NCBI RefSeq assembly: GCF_001017575.1
Contig: NZ_CP011372.1
Span: 1,240,001-1,304,000, forward strand
Length of the DNA stretch: 64,000 nt
Reading direction: 5' to 3'
Source of the DNA: Campylobacter lari
GTDB lineage: Bacteria; Campylobacterota; Campylobacteria; Campylobacterales; Campylobacteraceae
Below the pieces are notes generated by a model. The model saw nothing but the letters and a program-made list of their open reading frames with translations. It had not been told where the DNA came from and did no database searches. Position numbers and translations under genes: made by a program. Shown piece after piece: positions 48,305 to 57,236 of this stretch. Every line of letters starts with the position of its first letter. Positions within the stretch are counted from its first letter, which is position 1.

Positions 48305-50102
48305 TATCATCATAGGCACTGCTGGGCATATTGACCATGGTAAAACTTCGCTTATTAAAGCTTTAAATGGTTTTGAAGGTGATGATTTAAAAGAAGAGCA
48401 AGAAAAAGGTATTACGATTAATCTTAGCTTTTCAAATTTAAAAAGTGAAAATTTAAATATTGCTTTTATCGATGTGCCTGGGCATGAAAGTTTAATTAAA
48501 ACTATGATAAGTGGTGCTTTTGGCTTTAGAGTATGTATGTTTGTCATAGATATAAATGAGGGTTTAAAGGCTCAAAGTATAGAGCATTTAAGGGTTTTGG
48601 AATTTTTAGGCGTAAAAGATGTAGTGCTTATTTTAAGTAAGGTTGATTTATGCAAGGATTTAGCGCAAAAACAAACAAAGCTTTTAAAAGAATTAAAAGC
48701 CTTTAAAATCAATATCTTAAAAGTTTTTCCAACAAGCATTTATGATGAGCAAAGCATATTAAATTTAAAAAACTATCTACTTAGTTTAAAGCCTAAAGAA
48801 AATGATGAAAATTTGATTTTTAGATACTACATTGACAGGGTTTTTTCTCTAAAAGGTATAGGAACGGTAGTAACAGGAAGCTTAAATGAAGGAAAAATCA
48901 GTAAAAATGAAAAAATCTTTTGCCTTGAAAATCAAAAAGATATCATTGTAAAAAACATACAAATTCATGAAGAAAATGTTTTAGAAGCAAAAGCTTATAA
49001 TAGAGTTGCTTTGAGTTTAAATTGTGATTATTATGAGCTAAAAAAAGGCTATATATTAAGTAAAAAAGGTGTTTTTAAAAGCTTTAAAAGTATCGATGGG
49101 GTTGTTTTTAATACAGAGATTAAACACGGGAGTATTTTAGAATTTTGTAGTGGTTCAAAAAAGCTTAATGCAAAAATTAGTGTAATCAAAGAATTTGAAG
49201 ATAAGACTTATATTAGTTTAGAGTTTGATAAAAGCCTACCTTTGTGTTTTGATGATAAATTCATCTTGCTTGAAAATGGGCGCATTAAAAGTGGTGGTGT
49301 GGTATTAAATGCAGTGAGTGAGCCTTTAAAAAAAGATATAAAAGCTAAGTATTTAGCACTTTTAGAACAAAAAAATTTTAAAAAAGTATTTGAGTTTTTA
49401 AAACAAACTCACAAACTTGGCTTTGGATTACTTTCAAGCTATCAACGCTTTAAACTCACTCATGAGCAAGCTTTAAACTTAGCAAAAAGTTTAGATCGTG
49501 TTTTTGTCGATGAGCAAGCTTTAAATGTATATGATTTAAGTGCTATGCAAACTTTGAAAGAATTTATTGATTTTATTTTCTCTAAAAATCCTTATGCTTT
49601 AATCTCGCCTCATTCTATCGCCTTAAGGCTTAGCTGGGCAAGTGAGAGTTTTTGCGCTAATGTACTCAAGCAAATGCAAGAAAAATTAGATTTTAAAGAT
49701 GGCATATGGTTTTTAAAAGGACAAAATTTTGAAAAGCTACAAGAAAAGGCTCATTGTGAGCTTTATGAAATTTTAAAAAAAGAAGGTATAAAACCTACCG
49801 CACCTTATAATCTTTATGAATATTTAGAACTTGATAGGAAAAATGGAGATCTTATCTTAAAAAAACTCACTAAAGAAAACAAAGTCAAAAGATTAGCACA
49901 TAATCTTTTTATAGAAAAAAATGCCCTTGAAAATCTCATGCAAGAGTTTTTAAAGCTTTTACAAAATCATCATTTAGATGTCGCTTTTGTAAAAAATCAT
50001 TTTCAAATTTCGAGAAAATATGCCATAGCTTATTTAGAATACCTTGATAAAAACTATCCTCAAGTGATAAAAATCGAGGAAAAAAGAATGCTAAAAGTCT
50101 AA
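48297..50102 (+). CDS. selB: Selenocysteine-specific elongation factor SelB
   Basis: 601 aa. The GTPase domain has G1 GTAGHIDHGKTSL, G2 EEQEKGITINL, G3 DVPGHESL and G4 LSKVDL. Domains II-III follow (FSLKGIGTVVTGSLNEGKI), and the C-terminal half has winged-helix repeats that bind the SECIS element of mRNA. It delivers Sec-tRNA to in-frame UGA codons. The length is in the usual range for epsilonproteobacteria. It is coupled to selA. Confidence 0.93.
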   Translation: MHSIIIGTAGHIDHGKTSLIKALNGFEGDDLKEEQEKGITINLSFSNLKSENLNIAFIDVPGHESLIKTMISGAFGFRVCMFVIDINEGLKAQSIEHLRVLEFLGVKDVVLILSKVDLCKDLAQKQTKLLKELKAFKINILKVFPTSIYDEQSILNLKNYLLSLKPKENDENLIFRYYIDRVFSLKGIGTVVTGSLNEGKISKNEKIFCLENQKDIIVKNIQIHEENVLEAKAYNRVALSLNCDYYELKKGYILSKKGVFKSFKSIDGVVFNTEIKHGSILEFCSGSKKLNAKISVIKEFEDKTYISLEFDKSLPLCFDDKFILLENGRIKSGGVVLNAVSEPLKKDIKAKYLALLEQKNFKKVFEFLKQTHKLGFGLLSSYQRFKLTHEQALNLAKSLDRVFVDEQALNVYDLSAMQTLKEFIDFIFSKNPYALISPHSIALRLSWASESFCANVLKQMQEKLDFKDGIWFLKGQNFEKLQEKAHCELYEILKKEGIKPTAPYNLYEYLELDRKNGDLILKKLTKENKVKRLAHNLFIEKNALENLMQEFLKLLQNHHLDVAFVKNHFQISRKYAIAYLEYLDKNYPQVIKIEEKRMLKV

Positions 50103-50120
50103 GTGTTAAAATTTACATTT

Positions 50121-50126
50121 TATAAT
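50121..50126 (+). promoter_or_regulatory. Putative -10 box of the dsbC-like gene
   Basis: TATAAT 29 bases before the start at 50155, in the 52-base gap after selB. Confidence 0.4.
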
Positions 50127-50154
50127 TGATAAAAATTTAAATTAAAGGAATAAA

Positions 50155-50868
50155 ATGAAAAAATCTCTAGCTCTTTTAACTCTTGCTAGCTCTTTATTTG
50201 CTGCAAGTAATGAAGAAATTATTAATTTTTTTAAGAAAAATCCAAATTTATCAAATGCAAATATTAGTGTTTCTAGTAGAGAAAAAATTCCTGATACTAA
50301 CTTTGAAGCTGTGATAGTTAATTTTGAAATTAGTGGTAAAAATTTCCAAGAAATCGTTTTTACTCAAGATAATATCATCACAACCGAAGTAATTGATGTA
50401 AAAAAAGGTGAGTTTTATTCTCAAGTTTATCAAGCAAAACTCATGGAAAAACAACAAGCTGAATTTTCAAAAAAAGCTCTAGTGGAACTTAAAAAAGAAA
50501 AAATGTTTGTTTCTTTAGGCGATAAAAACAAACCTTTACTTTATGTATTTAGCGATCCTGAATGTCCATATTGTAGAATGCATTTAGATAAGATAGAAGA
50601 AACACTAAAAACTCATCAAGTTAAATTTATCTTAACCCCTATCCATGATACAAGCGCATTTGAAAAATCTGCATTAATTTATAAAGAAAGTAAAAATGCT
50701 AAAGATGATGCACAAAAAATTGCTATCATGAAAAAATACTATGATAAAAATTTAAAAGATTATAAAAAACCTAGTGAAGCTGAGGTTAAAGCGGTAAGAG
50801 AAACTTTTGCAAAATACTCTAAACTTGGTCTTCGTGCCGTACCAACCATAATCGATGCTCAAAAATAA
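50155..50868 (+). CDS. DsbC-like periplasmic thiol-disulfide isomerase (Cj1380-like)
   Basis: 237 aa. Signal peptide KKSLALLTLASSLFAA, an N-terminal dimerisation-like domain (about 20-100), a linker helix, and a thioredoxin domain with YVFSDPECPYCRMHLDKIE: the CPYC active site usual in DsbC/DsbG. The cis-Pro loop is LRAVPTIID close to the C-terminus. It should shuffle or reduce disulfides in the periplasm. It ends shortly after the cis-Pro strand, and its end overlaps the start of the lipoprotein gene by 14 bases. Confidence 0.87.
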   Translation: MKKSLALLTLASSLFAASNEEIINFFKKNPNLSNANISVSSREKIPDTNFEAVIVNFEISGKNFQEIVFTQDNIITTEVIDVKKGEFYSQVYQAKLMEKQQAEFSKKALVELKKEKMFVSLGDKNKPLLYVFSDPECPYCRMHLDKIEETLKTHQVKFILTPIHDTSAFEKSALIYKESKNAKDDAQKIAIMKKYYDKNLKDYKKPSEAEVKAVRETFAKYSKLGLRAVPTIIDAQK

Positions 50869-51382
50869 TCTTTTCTTACTTGTGCTTGCACTGTTTTTAA
50901 GTGCTTGCACAGGCCCTATGCAAACTTTTATCCAAACAAATAATGAGGGTATTTTCCTACATGCTAATAAAAATCAAAGTTTTTCTTTACACATCAATAA
51001 TCCTTCAAAATTAAACACAAATTTAGAAGCTAAGCTCACTCAAAAATTACAAAATTTAGGATTAGTTTTAAATAATACTCAAAGTGATTATAAAATTTAT
51101 ATCAATATAGTAGATTTTAAAAAATTTTCTTACGCACAAAGACTAATTGCTTCTAATGCGAGATTTTTTTATAATGACTTTGATAAAATAGATGATGTTT
51201 TTGAAATGGAAGTAGAAAATTACTATCTTTTGCAAGTTAATTTACAAATTAGCTCCAAAAACTCTACTCAAAGCACCTCACTTTTAACAAGAACTGCTTA
51301 TCTTAGCAATATAGACAGAGCCAAAGAATCTTTAGAAGAAAAAATTGCTAATCAAATAACAAGCTTTTTTTATATGCATTAA
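50855..51382 (+). CDS. Outer-membrane-type lipoprotein, function unknown (Cj1381-like)
   Basis: 175 aa. LKNNLFLLVLALFLSACTG contains a clean lipobox (LSAC) with the lipidated Cys at residue 18. The next residues are Thr-Gly, not Asp, so outer-membrane sorting is expected. The body has an alternating alpha-beta pattern with LEAKLTQKLQNLGLVLNNT then YKIYINIVDFKK, which recalls TraT/complement-resistance lipoproteins in the order long-strand, helix, low-similarity strand; this is a weak resemblance. It overlaps the dsbC-like gene and is followed by a strong terminator. Confidence 0.78.
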   Translation: MLKNNLFLLVLALFLSACTGPMQTFIQTNNEGIFLHANKNQSFSLHINNPSKLNTNLEAKLTQKLQNLGLVLNNTQSDYKIYINIVDFKKFSYAQRLIASNARFFYNDFDKIDDVFEMEVENYYLLQVNLQISSKNSTQSTSLLTRTAYLSNIDRAKESLEEKIANQITSFFYMH

Positions 51383-51406
51383 AGATGGCGTTTAAGCCAT
51401 CTTTTT
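51381..51406. terminator. Rho-independent terminator
   Basis: AAAGATGGC (51381-51389), loop of 6, GCCATCTTT (51396-51404), followed by T-run on the plus strand. It ends the lipoprotein transcript and can serve the convergent gdhA gene. Confidence 0.75.
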
Positions 51407-52772
51407 AAATATAACCATGATCAATCATCGCATCAGCCACTTTTTTAAAGCCTGCTATGTTTGAACCTACTACTAAATTTCCTTCATGATTATAAGCTTT
51501 TGCACACTCGTATGAATTTTCAAAAATATTTTTCATAATCTTATGCAATTTTGCATCAACTTCCTCAAAACTCCATTGACACATACTTGCGTTTTGCTGC
51601 ATTTCAAGTTGAGAAGTCGCTACACCGCCTGCATTTGCAGCCTTAGCTGGAGCAAATAAAAAGTCTTTTTGATTTAACATAAAATCAATCGCTTCAAGTG
51701 TGCTTGGCATATTAGCTCCCTCTGCTACCATACGACAACCATTGTGATATAAGGTTTTAATATCTTCTAAATTTAACTCATTTTGCGTAGCGCTTGGAAA
51801 AGCTATATCACAAGGTATGCTCCATACTCCATTACAACCTTGTTTATACGCGCTTTTTGGAGTAAAAATAGCACCTTTTTTAAGCGCTGCATAATCACTC
51901 ACTCTAGCTCTTTTTACTTCTTTAATTTCTTTTAATAAATCTAAATCTATTCCATCTTTATCATAAACAAATCCATCACTATCGCTTATTGTGATTGCTT
52001 TTGCGCCAAGTTGATGTAATTTTTCTATGGTATAAATTGCCACATTTCCACTACCTGAAACTGCACACTCTTTTCCTTCTAATGCATTGTTATATTTTGC
52101 TAGCATTTCTTGGGTAAAATACACGCAACCATATCCTGTTGCTTCTGTTCTTACTAAGCTTCCACCCCATGGAATTTTCTTTCCCGTTAAAGTTCCATCA
52201 AAATTAGAGCTAATTTTCTTATAAGCTCCAAACATATATCCAATTTCCCTAGCACCAACCCCTATATCGCCCGCTGGCACATCAGTGCTTGCACCTATGA
52301 TTTTTGAAAGTTCAGCCATAAAAGCTTGACAAAAACGCATAATTTCTGCTTCGCTTTTACCCTTAGGATCAAAATTTACTCCACCTTTAGCACCGCCTAT
52401 CATCAACCCTGTTAAAGAATTTTTAAAAATTTGCTCAAAACCTAAAAATTTCAAAACATCTAAATTCACACTAGGATGAAATCTAATCCCACCTTTATAA
52501 GGACCTAAACTAGAGTTAAACTGCACTCTATAGCCAAAATGTGTTTGAGCTTTACCTGCATCATTGATATATACAACTCTAAATATAGTTGTTTTTTCAG
52601 GCATTACAATACGCTCTAATATCGCATGATCTTGGTAGGTTTTATTAGATTCAAGTAAAGGCTCTAAGGAATTTAATACCTCAGTTGCTGCTTGAAAAAA
52701 TATGGGTTGTCTTGGGGAAATTGTTTGAATTTTTTCTAAAGTTTCATTGATATATTGTTTAGCCGTACTCAT
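51405..52772 (-). CDS. gdhA: Glutamate dehydrogenase (NADP-type, GdhA)
   Basis: 455 aa, the length of hexameric NADP-linked glutamate dehydrogenases. GPYKGGIRFHPSVNLDVLKF and the catalytic Lys in IGGAKGGVNFDPKGKS are clear. PAGDIGVGAREIGYMFG follows, and the Rossmann motif GSGNVAIYTIEKL, with Ser rather than acidic Asp/Glu nearby (TISDSDG), fits NADP use. It makes glutamate from 2-oxoglutarate and ammonia. It lies 12 bases after mqnA in the same direction, with AAGGA before the ATG. I recall no gdhA at this place in C. jejuni, so this may be lineage specific. Confidence 0.93.
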   Translation of the reverse strand: MSTAKQYINETLEKIQTISPRQPIFFQAATEVLNSLEPLLESNKTYQDHAILERIVMPEKTTIFRVVYINDAGKAQTHFGYRVQFNSSLGPYKGGIRFHPSVNLDVLKFLGFEQIFKNSLTGLMIGGAKGGVNFDPKGKSEAEIMRFCQAFMAELSKIIGASTDVPAGDIGVGAREIGYMFGAYKKISSNFDGTLTGKKIPWGGSLVRTEATGYGCVYFTQEMLAKYNNALEGKECAVSGSGNVAIYTIEKLHQLGAKAITISDSDGFVYDKDGIDLDLLKEIKEVKRARVSDYAALKKGAIFTPKSAYKQGCNGVWSIPCDIAFPSATQNELNLEDIKTLYHNGCRMVAEGANMPSTLEAIDFMLNQKDFLFAPAKAANAGGVATSQLEMQQNASMCQWSFEEVDAKLHKIMKNIFENSYECAKAYNHEGNLVVGSNIAGFKKVADAMIDHGYI

Positions 52773-52784
52773 AAATTGTCCTTT

Positions 52785-53450
52785 TTATAGTATCTTGCTG
52801 TTTGTTTTAGCTAAAAATTTTTTTAGCGCCATTTGCTCCTTTGTTCCTATTTTGTAGTAAATTAGCTTTAAGTATGCACTAATTTCCTTTTGAGAAAGAT
52901 TTCTTGATTTAGAATAATCTAGCAAAATATATTGTGGAATGAAAATTTTACTTTTTGTGAAATTTTTCATCATTCTTTTATAAATAGAAAAATTTTTAAC
53001 ACAAGAAAAACGTGCAAAAACAAAAGGTAGTTTTGTCTTTTCATACCATAATTCACACAAATCAATATAATCTTTTGGATTTTGCAAATAAAGTTTTAAA
53101 GCCTTATCACCGATGATAACCTCCCCTTTTTGCTTTAAAACTTTTGCAAGAGCATTAGAAGTTGCAGAGCTTGCATCTTCTTTGCTTTGAGAATGTTTTT
53201 TCACTAAAACGCTTTTTACCTTTTTGCTTGCGCAAATTCCCACATTTAAGGTTTTGTATTTTTTTCTACGACTTTCAATACTTGAAATAATCGCTGCATC
53301 AATGCGTCTAAAATACAAATGGCGATTTAGCTTACTAGGAACCCCTTTTTTGTATTCTGTAGTTTGCTTAACATAGCTAGGAAAAGCTGTTTTTTTAAGA
53401 TAGATATGCAAAGGGAGTAAATTAAGATAATCTATCTTTCCAAAAACCAT
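52785..53450 (-). CDS. mqnA: Chorismate dehydratase MqnA (futalosine menaquinone pathway)
   Basis: 221 aa. GKIDYLNLLPLHIYL is the MqnA N-terminal signature (V-YLN-LP), and DAAIISSIES, VGICASKKVKSV and VIIGDKAL fit the periplasmic-binding-like fold that removes water from chorismate. Campylobacters make menaquinone by the futalosine route with 6-amino-6-deoxyfutalosine; this is its first enzyme. It corresponds to Cj1285c. In C. jejuni upp separates it from malic enzyme; here a 247-base gene-free gap lies there. Confidence 0.85.
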   Translation of the reverse strand: MVFGKIDYLNLLPLHIYLKKTAFPSYVKQTTEYKKGVPSKLNRHLYFRRIDAAIISSIESRRKKYKTLNVGICASKKVKSVLVKKHSQSKEDASSATSNALAKVLKQKGEVIIGDKALKLYLQNPKDYIDLCELWYEKTKLPFVFARFSCVKNFSIYKRMMKNFTKSKIFIPQYILLDYSKSRNLSQKEISAYLKLIYYKIGTKEQMALKKFLAKTNSKIL

Positions 53451-53635
53451 CTTAGCCTTTCTATGATTAAGTATTAGTATCCTATAAAAAAATATCTTAA
53501 ATATAAATTAATTTAATTAAAAATATAATCATTGCTAAAATTTATATCAAAATTTAACATTTATTGTAAAAAATTATTTTACATTCTAAGATTGTTAAGT
53601 AAAAAGTAAAATAATAGAAAAGTTAAATTGAAAGA

Positions 53636-53690
53636 TTAAAAATAAAAATTAAGTTTTATTCAAAAAAATATTTTAAATAAAACTTAATCT
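53636..53690 (-). terminator. Terminator of the malic enzyme gene
   Basis: Reading the minus strand, ATTAAGTTTTATT (53688-53676) pairs with AATAAAACTTAAT (53660-53648), a perfect 13-base stem with 15-base loop, followed by TTTTTATTTTT. It is 8 bases past the gene stop. The rest of the gap to 53451 is plain AT-rich DNA. Confidence 0.65.
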
Positions 53691-53697
53691 ATAAAAA

Positions 53698-54933
53698 CTA
53701 TTGTAAGCTTGCTAGATATTTTTGATAGTCAAATTCTTTTACCAAAGCCACTCCATCTTCAACTGCAGCTTTTGCCACAGCAGCACTAACTACAGCTTTT
53801 ACCCTACTATCAAATGGTTTTGGTATAACATAGTCTCTACCAAAGCTAAGCTCTTCTACCCCATAAGCTTGTTTTACCTCATCAGTTACTTCAAGCTTAG
53901 CTAAATCAGCTAAAGCTTTAGCAGCAGCTACTTTCATATTTTCAGTGATTTTAGTCGCTTTTACATCTAAGGCTCCTCTAAAAATAAAAGGAAAACCTAA
54001 AACATTGTTAATTTGATTTGGATAATCACTTCTACCTGTTCCAACTATAGCATCATTTCTAACCCTTTTAACATCTTCAGGCATTACTTCAGGCACAGGA
54101 TTAGCTAGTGCAAAAATCACAGGATCTTTAGCCATACTTAAAATCATCTCATCATCTAAAATCTTAGGTGCACTCAAACCCAAAAACACATCAGCACCTT
54201 TTAAAGCCTCTCTTAAAGTACTATCTTTGGTATCGCTCACAAATTCTAGTTTGTATTTATTTAAATCATCTCTTTGGGTATTAATCACACCTTTGCTATC
54301 TACTAAAACGATATTCTTAACCCCTAAATTTCTATACATTCTAGCACTTGCAATACCCGCTGCACCCGCACCACTTACTACTACTTTAATATCTTCAAAT
54401 TTTTTACCACTAATTTCCATAGCATTCATTAATCCTGCTGTAGAAATGATTGCAGTTCCGTGTTGATCATCATGCATTACTGGAATTCCAAGATCTTGCA
54501 AAGCAGCTTCTATTTCAAAGCATTTTGGTGCCGAAATATCTTCTAAATTAATTCCTCCAAAAGTAGGCGCTATAGCTTTACAAAAGGTAACAATCCCATC
54601 TACACTATGAGCATTAATTTCTAAATCATAAGCATTAACATTAGCAAATTTTTTAAACAAACAAGCCTTTCCTTCCATCACGGGCTTACTTGCGCTTGCT
54701 CCTATATTACCAAGTCCCAAAACCGCACTACCATCACTTACTATGGCAACTAAATTTGCTTTATTAGTGTATTTATAAGCTAAGGTTTCATCTTTTGCTA
54801 TCTCAACACAAGGTTCAGCAACCCCTGGAGAATAAGCTAAAGATAAATCATGCGCACTATCCATAGGCTTTCTCGCAATAATATCTACTTTACCGCCTAA
54901 GTGGTATTCTAGAGCCTCTTCTTTTAAATTCAT
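53698..54933 (-). CDS. Malic enzyme (malate oxidoreductase, short form)
   Basis: 411 aa. [37 protein letters not shown] and [16 protein letters not shown] (metal-site Asp pair) are short-form malic enzyme motifs. [21 protein letters not shown] is the cofactor-binding Rossmann loop. It decarboxylates malate to pyruvate with NAD(P), presumably NADP. There is no phosphotransacetylase-like C-terminal extension. Its start shares one base with the gltX stop. It corresponds to Cj1287c. Confidence 0.92.
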   Translation of the reverse strand: MNLKEEALEYHLGGKVDIIARKPMDSAHDLSLAYSPGVAEPCVEIAKDETLAYKYTNKANLVAIVSDGSAVLGLGNIGASASKPVMEGKACLFKKFANVNAYDLEINAHSVDGIVTFCKAIAPTFGGINLEDISAPKCFEIEAALQDLGIPVMHDDQHGTAIISTAGLMNAMEISGKKFEDIKVVVSGAGAAGIASARMYRNLGVKNIVLVDSKGVINTQRDDLNKYKLEFVSDTKDSTLREALKGADVFLGLSAPKILDDEMILSMAKDPVIFALANPVPEVMPEDVKRVRNDAIVGTGRSDYPNQINNVLGFPFIFRGALDVKATKITENMKVAAAKALADLAKLEVTDEVKQAYGVEELSFGRDYVIPKPFDSRVKAVVSAAVAKAAVEDGVALVKEFDYQKYLASLQ

Positions 54934-56324
54934 TATTTCCCCTTCATGTAAGTTAGTAAATTTTCTATTCTAAGCTTAGCTTTTTGCACTCCTAAAAATT
55001 CTAATACTTCAAATATACTAGGACTTACCGAGCTTCCAGTGAGTGCAATGCGTATAGCTTGAGCTAGATCTTTTAACTTAAGATTATTTTCTTCTAAGAA
55101 TTGATTGGTTAATTCTTCAAATTCACAAGCATTTTTTTGCTCATTTAAAACCATAGCGTATTTTTCCAAATAAGTTAAATTTGTTACATTAAGAAATTTA
55201 TCTACAGCCTTTTGATCGTATTCTTTTGGGTCATTTAGTAACACTTTGGCCCCGCTAATGATATCATGCAAGGTTTTAGCTCTCTCTCTTAACATATCTA
55301 GCAAAAAGTCCGCTTTTTCATACTGACTTAAATCAAAACCTAAATCTTTTAATTGTCTATTGATTTCTTCAAAAGATAAAGTTTTAATATAATGAGCATT
55401 AAGCCATTCTAGCTTTTTAAAATTATAGCAAGAAGCACTTTTATTAATATGATTTGGATCAAAAAGCTCTTGCATACTTTCTAAAGAAAAAATTTCATCA
55501 TCACCATGACTCCAACCAAGACGCACTAAGAAATTTAGCAGGGCTTGAGGTAAAATCCCCATATTTTTATACTCCATCACATCGGTTGCTCCATGACGTT
55601 TAGAAAGTTTTTTACCATCTTCACCATGTATCATAGCCACATGATAAAATTTAGGAATTTTAAAGCCTAGTGCCTCATAAAGAACGATTTGTTTTGGAGT
55701 ATTTGATAAATGATCATCTCCTCTTATAACATCACTCACACCCATTAGCGCATCATCAATTACAACGGTTAAATTGTAAATTGGGCTACCATCGCTTCTT
55801 GCAATTACAAAATCATCTAAAATATCTTCAGCCTTAAAACTAACCTCGCCTTTAATACCATCTATAAATTTAATCTCTCCACTTTGCGGCGCTTTAATAC
55901 GTACCACAGGCTCAATACCACTTGGAGGAGTTCCTTTAAAATCTCTATATCTACCATCATATTTTGGGCGCTCTTTAGCTGCTTCTTGCTTAGCTCTTAA
56001 CTCATCAAGCTCTTCTTTGCTCATATAACAATAATAAGCCTTACCCTCATCTAGTAATTTTTGAATATATTTTTTATAAATATCAAATCTTTGAGATTGA
56101 TACTCAATCGTACCATCATAATCAAGCCCACACCATTTAAATGCTTCTATAATAGCTTGTGTAGCTTCTTGTGAATTTCTTTTTAAATCCGTATCTTCAA
56201 TACGCAATAAAAATTTACCCTTATTTTTTCTCGCATAAAGATAATTATATAAAGCCGTTCTAAGACCCCCTATGTGCAAATATCCTGTTGGGGAAGGAGC
56301 AAAACGCGTTGTGATTTCTTGCAT
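54933..56324 (-). CDS. gltX: Glutamyl-tRNA synthetase (GltX)
   Basis: 463 aa class I synthetase. RFAPSPTGYLHIGGLRTAL holds the HIGH motif, DGKKLSKRHGA the KMSKS motif, and LLRIEDTDLKRNS the glutamate pocket. It lacks the standard zinc ribbon: CYMSKEELDELRAKQ has only one Cys there. Helicobacter and Campylobacter carry two paralogues, one charging tRNA-Glu and one tRNA-Gln. Its position by malic enzyme matches gltX2 (Cj1288c) of C. jejuni, but which tRNA this copy charges cannot be read here. Confidence 0.93.
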   Translation of the reverse strand: MQEITTRFAPSPTGYLHIGGLRTALYNYLYARKNKGKFLLRIEDTDLKRNSQEATQAIIEAFKWCGLDYDGTIEYQSQRFDIYKKYIQKLLDEGKAYYCYMSKEELDELRAKQEAAKERPKYDGRYRDFKGTPPSGIEPVVRIKAPQSGEIKFIDGIKGEVSFKAEDILDDFVIARSDGSPIYNLTVVIDDALMGVSDVIRGDDHLSNTPKQIVLYEALGFKIPKFYHVAMIHGEDGKKLSKRHGATDVMEYKNMGILPQALLNFLVRLGWSHGDDEIFSLESMQELFDPNHINKSASCYNFKKLEWLNAHYIKTLSFEEINRQLKDLGFDLSQYEKADFLLDMLRERAKTLHDIISGAKVLLNDPKEYDQKAVDKFLNVTNLTYLEKYAMVLNEQKNACEFEELTNQFLEENNLKLKDLAQAIRIALTGSSVSPSIFEVLEFLGVQKAKLRIENLLTYMKGK

Positions 56325-56352
56325 ATTTTTACCTTTTTTAAATTTTTATTGT

Positions 56353-56358
56353 TATAAT
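56353..56358 (+). promoter_or_regulatory. Putative -10 box of the SurA-like gene
   Basis: TATAAT (context TTGTTATAATGC, an extended TG-like -10) 31 bases before the start at 56389. Confidence 0.5.
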
Positions 56359-56388
56359 GCTATATTTACACTTAAATAAAGGTTTTAT

Positions 56389-57216
56389 ATGAGAAAATTT
56401 TTAATATCTTGTTGTTTTACTGCAAATATTTTATATGCTCAAACTCTTGGTGGTGTGGCAATGGTAGTAGAAAATCAACCTATCACTCTTTATGATATAG
56501 AACAAACCATGAAAGAACTAAAAACTAATGACAAGCAAAAGGCTATAGCATTTTTAGTAGATGATAAGGTTCAACAAAGCGAAGCTAAAAAACTAGGGAT
56601 TTATATAAGTACTTTTGAACTCAATGAAAAATTAGCCCAAATAGCAAAAGGCAATAAAACCGATATTAATGGTTTGCAAACAAAAATAGAAAAGGATGGT
56701 TTAAGTTTTGAAGTTTTTAAAAATAAGGTTAGAAAAGATCTTGAAAGAGAAAAACTTTATAGGAGTATAATGCAAAATGCGAAAATCAACATTGATGATC
56801 AAGCGTTAAAGCATTTTTATGAAAGCAATCTTGATAAATTTAGCACTTTTTCAAATATAGACTTAGTTGTTTATAATTCTACTAATCCTGAGCTTTTACA
56901 GCAACTTGCACAAAATCCTATGTATAAAAACTCTCAAATTAAATCAAAAGCCATTAGTTTAAATGCGGCTAGTATAGATCCAAGATTACTTGCTTTGTTA
57001 AATAATACCAAAATAGGAGAATTTACTCCAGTATTAAATGGTGAAAATGCCTATATAGTATATTTTGTAAAAGAAAAATATGGTAAAAACCCTATCGAAT
57101 TTGACTTAATCAAAGATCAAGTTAGCAATGTCTATACTCTAACCCAAAGAGAACAAGCCTTAAAAAATCATCTTGATAAAATAAGAGCAAACGCTCATAT
57201 AGAAGAATTAAGATAG
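56389..57216 (+). CDS. SurA-like periplasmic chaperone/peptidyl-prolyl isomerase (Cj1289-like)
   Basis: 275 aa. Signal peptide RKFLISCCFTANILYAQ, a SurA-type N-terminal chaperone domain (about 20-150, GGVAMVVENQPITLYDIEQTM) and a single parvulin-like domain (about 155-250) that is small and has lost part of the usual isomerase signature. The last helix (LKNHLDKIRANAHIEEL) packs back on the N-terminal domain in this family. The C. jejuni homologue Cj1289 was crystallised as a SurA-like protein. It lies between two minus-strand genes and is followed by a strong hairpin. Confidence 0.87.
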   Translation: MRKFLISCCFTANILYAQTLGGVAMVVENQPITLYDIEQTMKELKTNDKQKAIAFLVDDKVQQSEAKKLGIYISTFELNEKLAQIAKGNKTDINGLQTKIEKDGLSFEVFKNKVRKDLEREKLYRSIMQNAKINIDDQALKHFYESNLDKFSTFSNIDLVVYNSTNPELLQQLAQNPMYKNSQIKSKAISLNAASIDPRLLALLNNTKIGEFTPVLNGENAYIVYFVKEKYGKNPIEFDLIKDQVSNVYTLTQREQALKNHLDKIRANAHIEELR

Positions 57217-57233
57217 GTTTTTAAACCTATCTT
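57210..57233. terminator. Bidirectional terminator hairpin
   Basis: AAGATAGGTTT (57210-57220), loop TT, AAACCTATCTT (57223-57233), perfect pairing between convergent SurA-like and accC genes. Confidence 0.65.
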
Positions 57234-57236
57234 AAA

